NCBI GenBank assembly: GCA_030620095.1
Contig: JAUTXW010000598.1
Span: forward strand, 1,036,001-1,100,000
Reading direction: 5' to 3'
Origin: Kuschelorhynchus macadamiae
Lineage: Eukaryota; Arthropoda; Insecta; Coleoptera; Curculionidae
Length of the DNA stretch: 64,000 nt
Shown here piece by piece: positions 1 through 9,860 of the stretch (its first letter is position 1; the number at the start of each line of letters is the position of its first letter). Below the pieces are notes generated by a model that ran no database searches, was not told the DNA's origin, and saw only the letters and a list, made by a program, of their open reading frames with translations. Both the position numbers and the translations under genes were made by a program.

Positions 1-276
1 TAAGGCCACCATATTGGATTTTTTCGATTTTTGGAAAGAGCGTAAAATTTCCAGTCTAGTGATGTCTCACAAGTGCATAAAGGATTTGAGCATCATCAAC
101 ACTTCCTAAAGTTAGGTCCCGATTTTTTCTAAGGAGGCCATGATTTATTTGTCACAAGATTACTTTAATAAGTAATGTATTTAACTAATTGAGTTTTCAA
201 TACAACATAAACGTAAATAACGACTAAAAAGAATCTAAATAAGTTCTCAACTACTTTGTACCTGAGTAACATTAAT

Positions 277-1380
277 TTACAGATTGGCAAAATGACGTCT
301 ATTTGCACTTTTGGCAATTGGTGACTGTTTTTCGTACAACCCTGGCAACTGTATTTCCGTTAATATTTCTAAATGTGTCCAAACCTCAGTCTCAGGATTT
401 ATATGGTCGCAGGAGGATCAAATACATAGACCTCATTCTTCGTGTGACCCCACAGGTAGTAAATCCAAGGGCGAGAGGTCAGGGGATCTAGGAGGCCAAT
501 ATATTGGACCATTTAAGGAAATAATTCTGTCGTCAAACTGCTCTCTAAGAAGTTCCTGACTTGAATGATGTTGTGAGTTGGACATCCAACTTGTTAAAAC
601 CAGATTCTATTAAACTCATCTTCCTTTAGAATAGCTCGTAAAGCTGGTACAACCTGGTTTCGCAAAAGCTCTAGGAATCTCTGTCCCTTTAGGTTGTAGT
701 AAAAAAAAAATGGCCCTAAGTCTATTTCCTGAAATGATTAATAATTTATAAATAGGTGCCCAATTAAAAAAGGTAAGTTAGATTAAATTACCAATGACCC
801 AACACCAAACTTTCAAATCTGGTCTGTAGACGTTTCTATACCGTTTCGTGAGGGTTTTCCACAGCTTAATGATGACTGTTGTGCCTATTAAAAACACTAC
901 AATTCGTAAACCCACGTTCATCGAATCAAAAGACATGATTTACAAAATCGGGATTTTCATTACACTTCCTAGTATACCACTTACAGAAGCGTAGTCGTTT
1001 TGGAACATCAGTTTCCTTAAGTCGTTGAACTATTATGGGTTTGTATGGATGGTACTTATTCTTTTGTAACACTCTCTGTACCGTTGATTTTGAGACATAA
1101 ATTTCCTGTTCTACAGTTCTTACCGATGCACTAGGGTTTCCGTTGATAGCTTGTAAAATGCTTCTGTCGCGATTTTCATTGTCAATAATGTATCCACTTC
1201 TAGGTTGTTCGAAAGCCCCATGGTTAATTAAATTAACTACGATTTTTCTGAATTGGGTTTTATGAGGCTGCCGTCTTTCGAAGTACATCAAATACCTTGC
1301 TGAGGTAATGTCTACGTTTCTTTGTGACTGCAAGTACAGCGCTAACATGTTAAACTTTTCTTCATTTGAATTGGGAATAC
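277..1380 (-). pseudogene. A1 transposase, intron-containing, broken
   Basis: Minus-strand DDE/D transposase remnant. Exon 1 covers about 792-1380 and encodes an N-terminal helix-turn-helix region (QPHKTQFRKIVVNLI) and a second one (KSTVQRVLQKNKYHPYK). The start codon region is deleted compared with A2. Exon 2 covers 277-728 and ends in a stop at 277-279. Between them, 729-791 reads as a 63-bp intron with a GT donor (GTAATTT) and a TTTCAG acceptor. Splicing gives Gly-Val-Ile-Gly-Asn-Arg, as in the related element B, where the same residues are encoded without interruption. The first catalytic WSDE region is destroyed by a frameshift and stops near 900-926. It is not functional. The N-terminal type resembles the DUF4817 helix-turn-helix common in insect mariner-like proteins (from memory). 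Confidence 0.75.
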
Positions 1381-1528
1381 AGTCAGATTTATGATTTTAT
1401 TGATAGAGAATCGTACTATTTATTAAAACACAACTTTGATATTTTGTGAATTATTTAACGTCATAGCCCACTTTTGTTACAAATAAATCATGGCTCCTTA
1501 GAAAAAATTGAGACCTAACTTTACGAAG

Positions 1529-2572
1529 CTGTGGTCACTACTGGTGGACAATCTGCTGGCTGTGGGAGGTTGATCTGCAGGCATATGCCGATGATCTAGA
1601 CATCATAGTAAAAGGAAAGGCTGGAGAGGAAATCTCAGCTACCCTTCAGGAAGTACTGAACACCACACTAACATGGTGTGAGAGGGAAGGGATGTCAATC
1701 AACCCTAAAAATATGGTACTAGTCCCCTTCACAAAGAAAAGGAATCTGGAGAGACTTCGACCACCTTTCATATGGGGACACGTGACACCATTTTCAGCTG
1801 AAGTGAAATATTTGGGAATTATCCTGTATAACACTGTGAACTGGAATGCTTATCTGAATAAAATAGTTCAGAAAGCTAAACTATCCCTGTGGACCTGCCG
1901 TAAAATCTGCGAGAATTTATGGGGTATGAGACCAAAACAGTTATATTGACTGTACCTAACGGTCATAAGAGCAATGATAGCCTATGGTTTTGTAGCCTGG
2001 GACAACAAAGTGTTGCCCAAACCAAACTGAGTGGACTGCGGAGACAGGCTTGCTTGTCAATTACAGCAGCGATTCGCTCCACTCCGACAGCGGCCATGGA
2101 ACTCCTTTTAAAACTTCTACCGCTCCACCTATTTGTGGAAGAGGAAGCGATGAGGACAACATACAGACTCCACCATGTTACCAACAGCATGGTGGATAGC
2201 ACGAGTCACATGGAATCATCCAACATGCTGAGAGTTGTGAAAAATCACTACATGTTAGGAAACAGCAGTAGGCCTATACACTGGCCATTGTGGTCTAAGA
2301 CATCACATGCACAGGATGGGGCTTGAAGACGAATCCGAGTGCCGCCTATGTATGGAGGTGAATGCCCGGCAGCTGCCAGGATCAGGTTCTCTATATTTGG
2401 TAGAGATATCCTGCTGTCCGAGGACTTGAAGAATACCTCCCCAAATGCAATAATAAGACTCGGATTTACAGTTGCTTGGGGAAATGTAAACATAGATGTG
2501 AGCCACAATAGACCACAGAGTCGCAGTGGAGGGTCGGTTTGATCCACTCACTTTTAACCTAACTAACTAACT
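1529..2572 (+). mobile_element. 5'-truncated, deleted LINE inserted in A1
   Basis: The 16-bp sequence ACCTAACTTTACGAAG occurs at 1513-1528 and again at 2573-2588. Removing 1529-2588 restores the arm sequence seen in A2, so this is a target-site duplication. The insert starts in the reverse transcriptase palm (AYADDLDIIVKG near 1571) and continues through the thumb (FSAEVKYLGIIL). A C-terminal segment (QACLSITAAIRSTPTAAMEL) resembles the region before RNase H in R1/I-type LINEs. A cysteine-containing tail (ECRLCME near 2338) follows after internal deletions, and the insert ends with an AACTAACTAACT tail near 2557-2572. Frames are broken at several points, so it is dead. Confidence 0.8.
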
Positions 2573-2991
2573 ACCTAACTTTACGAAGTATGATATTTCG
2601 ATGATACTCAAATCTTTTATGCACTTGTAAAACATTACTAGATTTTACGCTCTTTCCAAAAATCGAAAAAACAAATATGGCGGTCATAAGAAAAATGAAA
2701 GTTTAGGAGGGTTGCGGGTTAACAAAAGACGATAGAGACATGTTGTACACGCCATCTTATTCGTCTTAAAAAAAGTGTCCCAATAATGTCACATTTTGAC
2801 AGCTGTCAAATTTACTGGCCAGAAACGAAACCCGCTATTTTCGATTTTTCGCCGATATTTCCAAAACCAATCGACCGATCGTAAATCGTCGGATATCGAA
2901 TGCGTTCCTTCTAAACCCGATTTAACCTTTGCTGTAGGTATAATAGGAGCCGAGATCCCTATATAGAGAAACGAATCTGGGACACACTGTA

Positions 2992-3674
2992 TACTAGTAA
3001 CACCATATTTTGGTTTCAATTCAAACACAAGATTTAAGTACGAGATCCGGATCTGTTTCAACAGTCTCCCAAATGTACGGTACTCAATTCCGAATTCTAT
3101 TATTAAAATAGTAGGAGTCAGGTGGTCACTTTCTTATATATTTGAATGTACTAAAAGGCAACTTTAGTTATGTACCGTTCTTAGTAAAACGCCTAAAAGA
3201 AACAAATCAAATTAATTATTCATCTATTTATTGGAACACAGTACATCGAAACAAATTAATCGTGATGTTAGTTTGCATACTTCCTCGACAACAACGTAGA
3301 GAGATTAAATAATATCTTCGTCTAGGTATACTGTTCGCATTAGGCATTCTCGACGTTGTTGGTACCTCTACCATATGTTTGCGGTACTGCTAGCATCTAA
3401 AATAGGCAAGAAAGCGACTCTCTTAGCTAACGCACACATAATGACCTATAGAAAGAGACTGGTTGTGTTGTATAATGTATTATCTGTGAATAACTATCGC
3501 GAAGGATATTAAGTAACACGAATTTAAATTGCATTTTCCATGTTGTGCGTCGATTTTATTTTTACAAAACGAAATTGCTTTAATTTTATCTTAATTTATA
3601 TACGGCCGTGTTACTTTCAAACTCAAATTATAATTTATTTATTTTGAATGGTTGTTTTGCTAATCTATTCTTAA
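2992..3674. other. Intervening sequence without recognisable gene
   Basis: AT-rich DNA between elements A1 and A2. I see no long reading frame, inverted repeat or transposon protein. Confidence 0.5.
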
Positions 3675-4237
3675 TACAGTGTGTCCCAGATTCGCTTCTC
3701 TATATAGCGATCTCGGTTCCTATTATACGTACAGCAAAGGTTAAATGGGGAAAGTTTTAGAGGAAACTTATTGCATTCGATATCTGGCTTCAGATTTACG
3801 ATCGATCAATAAGTTTGGGAAATATCGGCGAAAAACCGAAAATGGCGGATTTCGTTTTTCGCCAGTATATCCAGAACGGTACATTTGACAGCTGTCAAAA
3901 TGTGACATTATTCGGACACATTTTTAAGACAAATAAGATGGCGTATACGACACGTCTTCATTGTTTTTTGTTAACCCGCAACCCGCCTTAACTTTCATTT
4001 TTCTTATGGCCGCCATATTGGATTTTTCGATTTTTGGAAAGAGCCTAAAATTTCCAGTCTAGTGATATTTCACAAGTCACACTTCGTAAATTAGGTTTCA
4101 ATGTTTTTAAAGGAGGCCGTGATTTATTTAATAAGTAATTTATTGAACGCATTGAATTTTCAATACAACATGAACGTAAATAACGACTTAAAAAATCTAA
4201 ATAAGCTTTAACTACTTTGTAAGTGGGTAACATTAAT

Positions 4238-6121
4238 TTACAAATCTGCAAAATGACGTCCATTTGCATGAAGATATTTTTGACAATTGGTGACTGTTTT
4301 TCGTACAACCCTGGTAAGTGTATTTCGGTTAATATTTCTAAATGTGTCCAGAACTCTTTGTCTCAGGATTTCTATGGTCACGGGGGGATCAAATTCATAA
4401 ATTTCATTCTTCGTGTGACCCCAGAGGTAGAAATCCAAGGACGACAGGTCAGGGGATCTAGGAGGCCAAGATATTGGACCATTTAAAGAAATTATTCTTT
4501 CGTCAAACTGCTCTCTTAAGAAGGTCCTGACTTGAATGGTATTGTGAGCCGGACATCTGTCTTGTTGAAACCAAGTTCTTCTTAATTCATCGTTAGAATA
4601 GCTCGTAAGGCTGGTACAACCTGGTTTCGCAAAAGCTCTAGCCTCTGCCTGTTTAGGTTGTAGTCAAACAAAAATAGTCCAATAAGTCGATTTCCTGAAA
4701 TGATTAATAATTTATAAATAGGTGCCCAACAGTCAAGGGCGGCAGGGTCGGCCGGGTGGTACTAGAAACTATAAATTATAAAGGGAAATTTATCTTTATT
4801 AAAAAGTAGATACTTTCTTTCCAAAAATAATTATCGAAACATCCCGTAATGAATGAGCTTGTATACAGTTGAAACCTATTCAGCTTTATTATGAAAAAGA
4901 AAAACATATTTGGTTAGCGGGAAGTAATAGCCGTAATAAATTATTTTGTTTGTATTGCATATTAATTTCGCAAATACTAAATCAATTTATTTCAGTGTTA
5001 TAATAAACTTAAAGAAGTACACCGTGCCTTAATAAAACATAAAATATCAAAAGAACAAACCCCTTGCGCTTTAAAATTTAAATTAATCGGAAATACAGCT
5101 GAACGCCTTTCTATAAATCATAATGAAAATCGAAAAATAATTCGACATTTGATTAATATGATATTTTTTTCATAACGCAAGAACTAGGCTTCCCGGGTAA
5201 TAATAAATCATTAAATTCAGACATTCAAAATAATTTTAGAGAATTAGCTAAATCTGCAGAAAATTTAGATAAAGTGTTAATAAATTTATAGAACCCAATT
5301 GTATTTTTATAGGTTCTTCGAAACTACAATATAAAATGATTGAATAAAAATGTAATACAATATCAAAAAAGTAAGTTGACTGACTAGAGTAGAACGTTTT
5401 ACTTTTTTTTGTATTAGATTAGACTCTTTTAGTATCATTAAAGAACTAAACGAAAAAAAATTATTATTTGACCATCATTTGGTGCCTATTTAAAAAAGAT
5501 TGGTTAGATTAACTTACCAATGACCCCACACCAAACGTTACTTCCAAATCTGATCTGTAGACGTCTCTCTGCCACTTCGTGAGGATTTTGCATAGCCCAA
5601 TGATGACGGTTGTGCCTATTAAAGACTCCACAATTCGTGAACCTGCTCTCATCGGACCACAAGACATGATTTACAAAATCAGGCTTTTCATTACATCTCC
5701 TAGTATACCAGTCACAGAACTGTAGTCGTCTTGGAAAATCAGTTTCCTTAAGTCCTTGTACTATTAAGGGTTTGTATGGATGGTACTTATTCTTTTTTAA
5801 AACTCTCTGTACTGTTGATTTTGGCACATTAGTTTCCTGTTCCACAGTTCTTACCGATGCACTAGGGTTTTCGTTGATAGCTTGTAAAATATTTCTCTCT
5901 CGATTTTCATTGTTATTATTGTATGCGCTTCTAGGTTGTTCCAAGGCACCATGGTTAATTAAATTAACTACGATTTTCCTGAATTGGGTTTTATGAGGCT
6001 GCCGTCGTTCGGGGTACATCTCCAAATACCTTGCTGAGGTAACGTCGGCGTTTCTATATGACTGAGAGTACAGAGCTAACATGTCAATCTTTTCTTCATT
6101 TGAATATGGAATGCCGGCCAT
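4238..6121 (-). pseudogene. A2 transposase (two exons), near-intact first exon
   Basis: Exon 1 (5518-6121) is open from ATG at 6121 and encodes 201 residues. It carries an N-terminal helix-turn-helix (SNEEKIDMLALYSQS), a second HTH (VPKSTVQRVLKKNKYHPYK) and the first catalytic aspartate in LWSDESRF. It ends at a GTAAGT donor at 5517. Exon 2 (4238-4694) begins after TTTCAG and encodes the C-terminal half: PPRSPDLSSLDFYLWGH, then a tail ending HFADL. The likely third catalytic residue is the Asp of SSLD. In the better preserved A3 the spacing from the second Asp is 41 residues, which fits the DD41D (rosa-like) group. A small deletion near 4580 breaks exon 2. Dead as read, but little decayed. 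Confidence 0.8.
4729..5480. mobile_element. Insertion inside the A2 transposase intron (hAT-like remnant?)
   Basis: A1 has a compact 63-bp intron. Here the intron is 823 bp because about 750 bp sits between GGTGCCCA (4721-4728) and GGTGCCTA (5481-5488), an 8-bp near-duplication of a site present once in A1. The insert starts ACAGTCAAGGGCGGC and contains AT-rich DNA with a decayed coding segment near 5060-5290 (AERLSINHNENRKIIRHLI, then FRELAKSAENLDKVL). This recalls proteins of the hAT/ZMYM type, weakly. An 8-bp duplication also suits hAT, but I see no matching 3' TIR. The same insert sits in A3. Confidence 0.5.
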
Positions 6122-6745
6122 TTTCTATAGGTTTTGACAATTTATGTGTCAGATTTATGATTTTATTGGGATAAAAGCGTACCTACTACTTATTAAAACA
6201 CAGCTTTGATACTTTTAACTGTTTAACTTAACGTCAAAGTCAAAATCCAATTTTGTTACAGATAAATCATGCCCCCCTTAGAAAAAACTGAAACCTAACT
6301 TTACGAAGTGTAATATTTCGATGATACTAAAATTTTTAATGCATTTGTGAGATATGACTAGACTGGAAATTTTAGGCTCTTTCCAAAAATCGAAAAATCC
6401 AATATGGCGGCCATAAGAAAAATGAAAGTTGGGGCGAGTTGCGGGTTAACAAAAAACAATGAAGACGTGTCGTATACTCCATCTTATTTGTCTTAAAAAT
6501 TTGTCTGAATAATGTCACATTTTGGCAGCTGTCAAATTTGCCGTTTTGGATATACTGACCAAAAACGAAATCCGCCATTTTCGGTTTTTCTCCGATATTT
6601 CCAAAAACAATTGATCGATCGTAAATCTGAAGCCGGATATCGAATGCAATAAGTTTCCTCTAAAACTTTCCCCATTTAACCTTTGCTGTAGGTATAATAG
6701 GAGCCGAGATTCCTGTATAGATAAGCGAATCTGGGACACACTGTA

Positions 6746-7253
6746 TATAAAAGACTTAGTTGACTCACTCATCCCGATCCAGCTCAAACGGCTTGAGGTA
6801 AAAGGCTGAATTTTGGCATACAGGTTGATTTTAGGGTGTAGACGTTCGATAAGAAGGGATTTTTCAAAACTCAAATTCGAAGGGGTTGAAACTTCCCTTT
6901 AAATATTACAATATTTTTTATTTAAAAAACGGTCAGTTTCTCGGAAAAACGCTTGAACACGTGTTTTTTAATTTAATTTTTTACATATTTTAGGATTTTA
7001 AAAAAAATCATACAGAGTGTTCAAATGGGTGGAACCACCACTTAGTTTTTTCGAAAAAACGCTAAAACTATCCCTTAAATATTATAATATATTTTATTTA
7101 AAAAACCGTTAGTTATTTGGAAAACGCTTGAATATAATATGTTTTATTTTCTTACATATTTTAAATTTTTTTAAAAACCCAGGCAGGCTGTCCAAGTGAC
7201 TGAAACCACGCCTTTAATATTTTATTTTTTATTTAAAAAACGGTTAGTTAGGG
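6746..7253. repeat. Diverged direct repeats with ~177-bp spacing
   Basis: The stretch AAATATTACAATA..TTTATTTAAAAAACGGT at about 6901 recurs at about 7078 and, shortened, at about 7216. Each is followed by a TTGGAAAACGCTTGAA-type segment or its remnant and a (T)GTCCAAGTG or GTTCAAATGGGTGGAACCACC segment. This looks like a short tandem array, or one repeat duplicated in place. No gene is seen in it. Confidence 0.6.
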
Positions 7254-7342
7254 TTGGTTGATAGGGCTAATTTTGTTCAGCTAAATACTTTTTACACTAA
7301 TACTGACTGGTCTTTTCCTAAAAATCTCTTTCTGACGTCGAT

Positions 7343-9535
7343 ATGATGGTTTTAAAGTTTTACGAAGTTATTTTTGAGGGTATTGATGTTTGTGTACCTA
7401 AGAAGACTGTGAAGGGTCAGAAATATCCCTGTTGGTTGGACAGAGAATTACGTAAGCTTATAGCACAAAAAAACAAATATTACAAAAAGTCTGGTTTGCC
7501 TTATGACTTTGTCATCTACTCAAATATCAGTCGGGAGGTCAAGTTGAGAAGTGACTTGTGTTATTTGATGTTCGTTAGTAACATAGAGCATCTTATTCCG
7601 GAAAATATTAAACACTTATCTGTAAAGTCTGAAAGGTAACTCGGGCTTACCTGGCGGATATAGCACCATGACCAGGAATTTTATGACAGTAATGATATAG
7701 CAAATGCTTTCGCCGCACATTTTCAATCCTGTTATTTCAATTACTCTAATGTAGATATAGATAATATAAACCCTGTTGAATTTTGCACTACCTTATCTTA
7801 CCATAGTTTTACTGAAATTAAGATAAGTGAGAAATTGTTGCATTTGGACGTCTCCAAAGCTGGACCTGACGGAATACCCCCCCTGTGTTGTTGAAAAACT
7901 GCTGCTCGTCACTCATATATCCATTGAAAATACTTTTTCAAAGATCAATGGATAATGGATACTTTCCTTCATTATGGAAGAATTCTAATCTCTTTCCTAT
8001 TTTTAAATCTGGAGATAAATCTAATATCGCCAACTATGGTCGCATATCTTTACTCTCTACCATACCTGGGTCTTATTGTATAAAATTTTATTCGTTACTT
8101 CCTTTTTATTATTGAGGCTCTCAGCTACGTAACTTTCCTCAATAGTAGCGGATTTCCATCCACCATGTCGCTTGATAGCTAACACATCAACTCCAATATT
8201 TGCTAATAAAGTTGCCGACGTTCTTCTAAAAGAGTGGCCAGTAGGTATGCAGTTCTCAAATTTTAGAAATTTCGCAATTTTACTTGGAATTGACGAAAAC
8301 GTATTTTTCCCGACAGGCCATTCTTATCGACGAAATATTTAATACATTTAAAAATTACATAATACCTGAACAACGTGGTTTTTACAAGGGACGTTAAACT
8401 GCTACAAACCTCGCTGTGTATCAGAATTTTCTTGTTACCAATATTGAGGCTGGAAATCAAGTTGACTGCATCTATACAGACTTGTCCAAGGCTTTTGATA
8501 GCATTTGCCACTCTTTGCTGATGAAGAAACTGTCTGATGTTGTTATATCGAGAGAGTATCTGGAGTGGATTAGATCCTATCTGTTTCAACGCCGTCAGCG
8601 TGTGATTGTTTGTGGCTCTGTTTCACATGAAGTGTTTGTGACGTCGGGTGTTCCCCAGGGTTCACTTCTGGGGCCTGTTCTTTTCTTATTGTTTATTAAT
8701 GACCCTATATCATGTTTTACATCATCTCAATGTCTTTTGTACTCGGATGACCTTAAGTTTTATAATGTTGTTGATCCAGATTCTGACGGTCTACGGTGTG
8801 ATCTGGTTAGATTTGCGAAGTGGTGTTTTAAATTTTTAACTATAAATGTGTCTAAATGTAAATCTATTAGCTTTTACAAATGTCGGAATCCAATCTGGAC
8901 TTGCTATACTATTAATAATTTATATATTGAAAATATCATTTAATGATCTTGGAGTAATATTTCAATCTGATTTGACTTTTAATCTTCATATTGATAGCAT
9001 AGTTCTGAAAGGACTTAGACTGCTTAGTTTTATTAAAAGACATACTAAGCTCATGAATGGTACAAAGGCGGTTACGTGTCTATATAACTCTTTAGTTCGC
9101 AGAGAGTATTGTTCCGTCATATGGTCTCCATTTTATGCTTGTCATGTAAACAGAATTGAAAATGTTCAAAGTAAGCTTGTAAAATATCTTTTGTATAAAT
9201 TTAAATTTCCATCTAATAACATAGCCTGTGAAACCAGGCTCTTACCGTGTGGCTTTAAAAGTCTTGAATGTCGACGTATAATTGCTTACTTGTTATTTCT
9301 CTACAAACTTGTCAACGGTATATTGAACTGTAGTAGTCTTTTAAGCTTAGTTTTATTTCTAGTACCAATGAGACGCACTAGACAACTGCAATTATTCTAT
9401 GAACAATATCACCGAACTAATGATGGTTTCAGCGCCTTTGCAGATCGTTTACTTTATAACTATAATAGATTCTTCTCGCATTGTGATATTTTTTACCTCA
9501 GTCAAACTTCATTAAGAGGAATACTTAATAGTTGA
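7343..9535 (+). pseudogene. LINE L1 reverse transcriptase, broken
   Basis: The frame before the RT includes a lysine-rich linker (LDRELRKLIAQKNKYYKKSG). After a frameshift comes SKAGPDGIPP, the start of the RT fingers. After the Crypton insert the LINE resumes with IIPEQRGFYKGR, then DLSKAFDSICHSLL (first catalytic Asp), SGVPQGSLLGPVLFLLFIND and LLYSDDLKFY, where the usual YADD is YSDD. A further frameshift near 8930 leads to the thumb and C-terminal region (YCSVIWSPFYACHVNRIENVQ). At least three frame breaks plus the insertion make it non-functional. Endonuclease sequence upstream is absent. Confidence 0.85.
8066..8318 (-). pseudogene. Crypton-type tyrosine recombinase, C-terminal catalytic fragment
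   Basis: Minus-strand open segment without stops encoding the catalytic end of a tyrosine recombinase. Motifs are GHSFRRTSATLLANIGVD (the HxxR box), IKRHGGWKSATIEESYV (the second His/Trp position and the candidate nucleophile Tyr), and then NNKKEVTNKIL. This is the arrangement I know from Crypton elements of insects. It is embedded in LINE L1, which continues on both sides (7885-8065 and from about 8319). A second copy of this C-terminus lies at 38520-38865. The N-terminal part is missing here, and I cannot define a target duplication. Confidence 0.8.
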
Positions 9536-9739
9536 TTTTAAATGTATGTTAACTAGACTATGGTGTTTTTTTTTATCTGTCTTATTCTTCTTCCTTTCTT
9601 GTAATTTAGGCTAAGTACAACACCATTTAGAATTTTTTGTAGATTCTGTAGTGTACTAAATTGAATAAATAAATAAATAAACTGTTTCAGAAAAAATAAA
9701 TGTTATATTGTGATAAATTGGAACCAATTCAACATGACG

Positions 9740-9850
9740 TCACAAAATGGCGGTGTGTGTTTTAAAACTACTTATTGAACTTATGTTATATTACGTTCAA
9801 AAATTGAGTGTGGCATAGTTAGAAACTGGTAAAATTAAAAAGTTTTGAAA
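9740..9850 (-). repeat. Dispersed repeat Y, copy 1 (target of element B)
   Basis: The reverse complement of this stretch matches 19436-19530: both hold TTTCTAACTATGCCACACT and end in an AATAAGTAGTTTT segment. Element B begins a few bases after it, so B probably landed in or beside this repeat. Confidence 0.6.
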
Positions 9851-9860
9851 AGACACTATA

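Larger units (their letters stand above)
1..2989 (-). mobile_element. Mariner-type element A1, left end outside window, with nested LINE
   Basis: First of three copies of one family (A1, A2, A3). The right end is complete: inverted-repeat sequence runs from about 2589 to 2989 and stops at CACACTG followed by TA at 2990-2991, the usual Tc1/mariner target. The window opens inside the left inverted repeat, in the stretch also seen at 4010 in A2 and 38875 in A3. The transposase is on the minus strand. A LINE fragment splits the element at 1529-2572. A1 lacks the ~750-bp block that A2 and A3 carry in the transposase intron, so it keeps the older structure. Family membership rests on long matches to A2 along both arms. 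Confidence 0.85.
3677..6743 (-). mobile_element. Mariner-type element A2, complete ends, long TIRs
   Basis: Starts CAGTGTGTCCCAGATTCG at 3677 after TA and ends with the reverse complement at 6743 before TA. The inverted repeats are about 450 bp each (3677 to about 4125, and about 6265 to 6743), much longer than the short TIRs of classical mariner. Each arm contains the shared stretch with AATATGGCGG and the TTTGGAAAGAG or CTCTTTCC box. Length is 3,067 bp, enlarged by an insertion of about 750 bp inside the transposase intron. The transposase lies on the minus strand. Confidence 0.9.
7254..9683 (+). mobile_element. Jockey-like LINE L1, 5'-truncated, with Crypton insert
   Basis: Plus-strand LINE from the linker before the reverse transcriptase to a 3' UTR that ends in an AATAAATAAATAAATAAA tail at about 9662-9681. 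A 253-bp Crypton fragment interrupts it at 8066-8318. The same family is represented by L5 (30413-34308) and, more distantly, L3 (23342-24474). The exact 5' edge is uncertain because the preceding DNA is repetitive. Confidence 0.8.
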
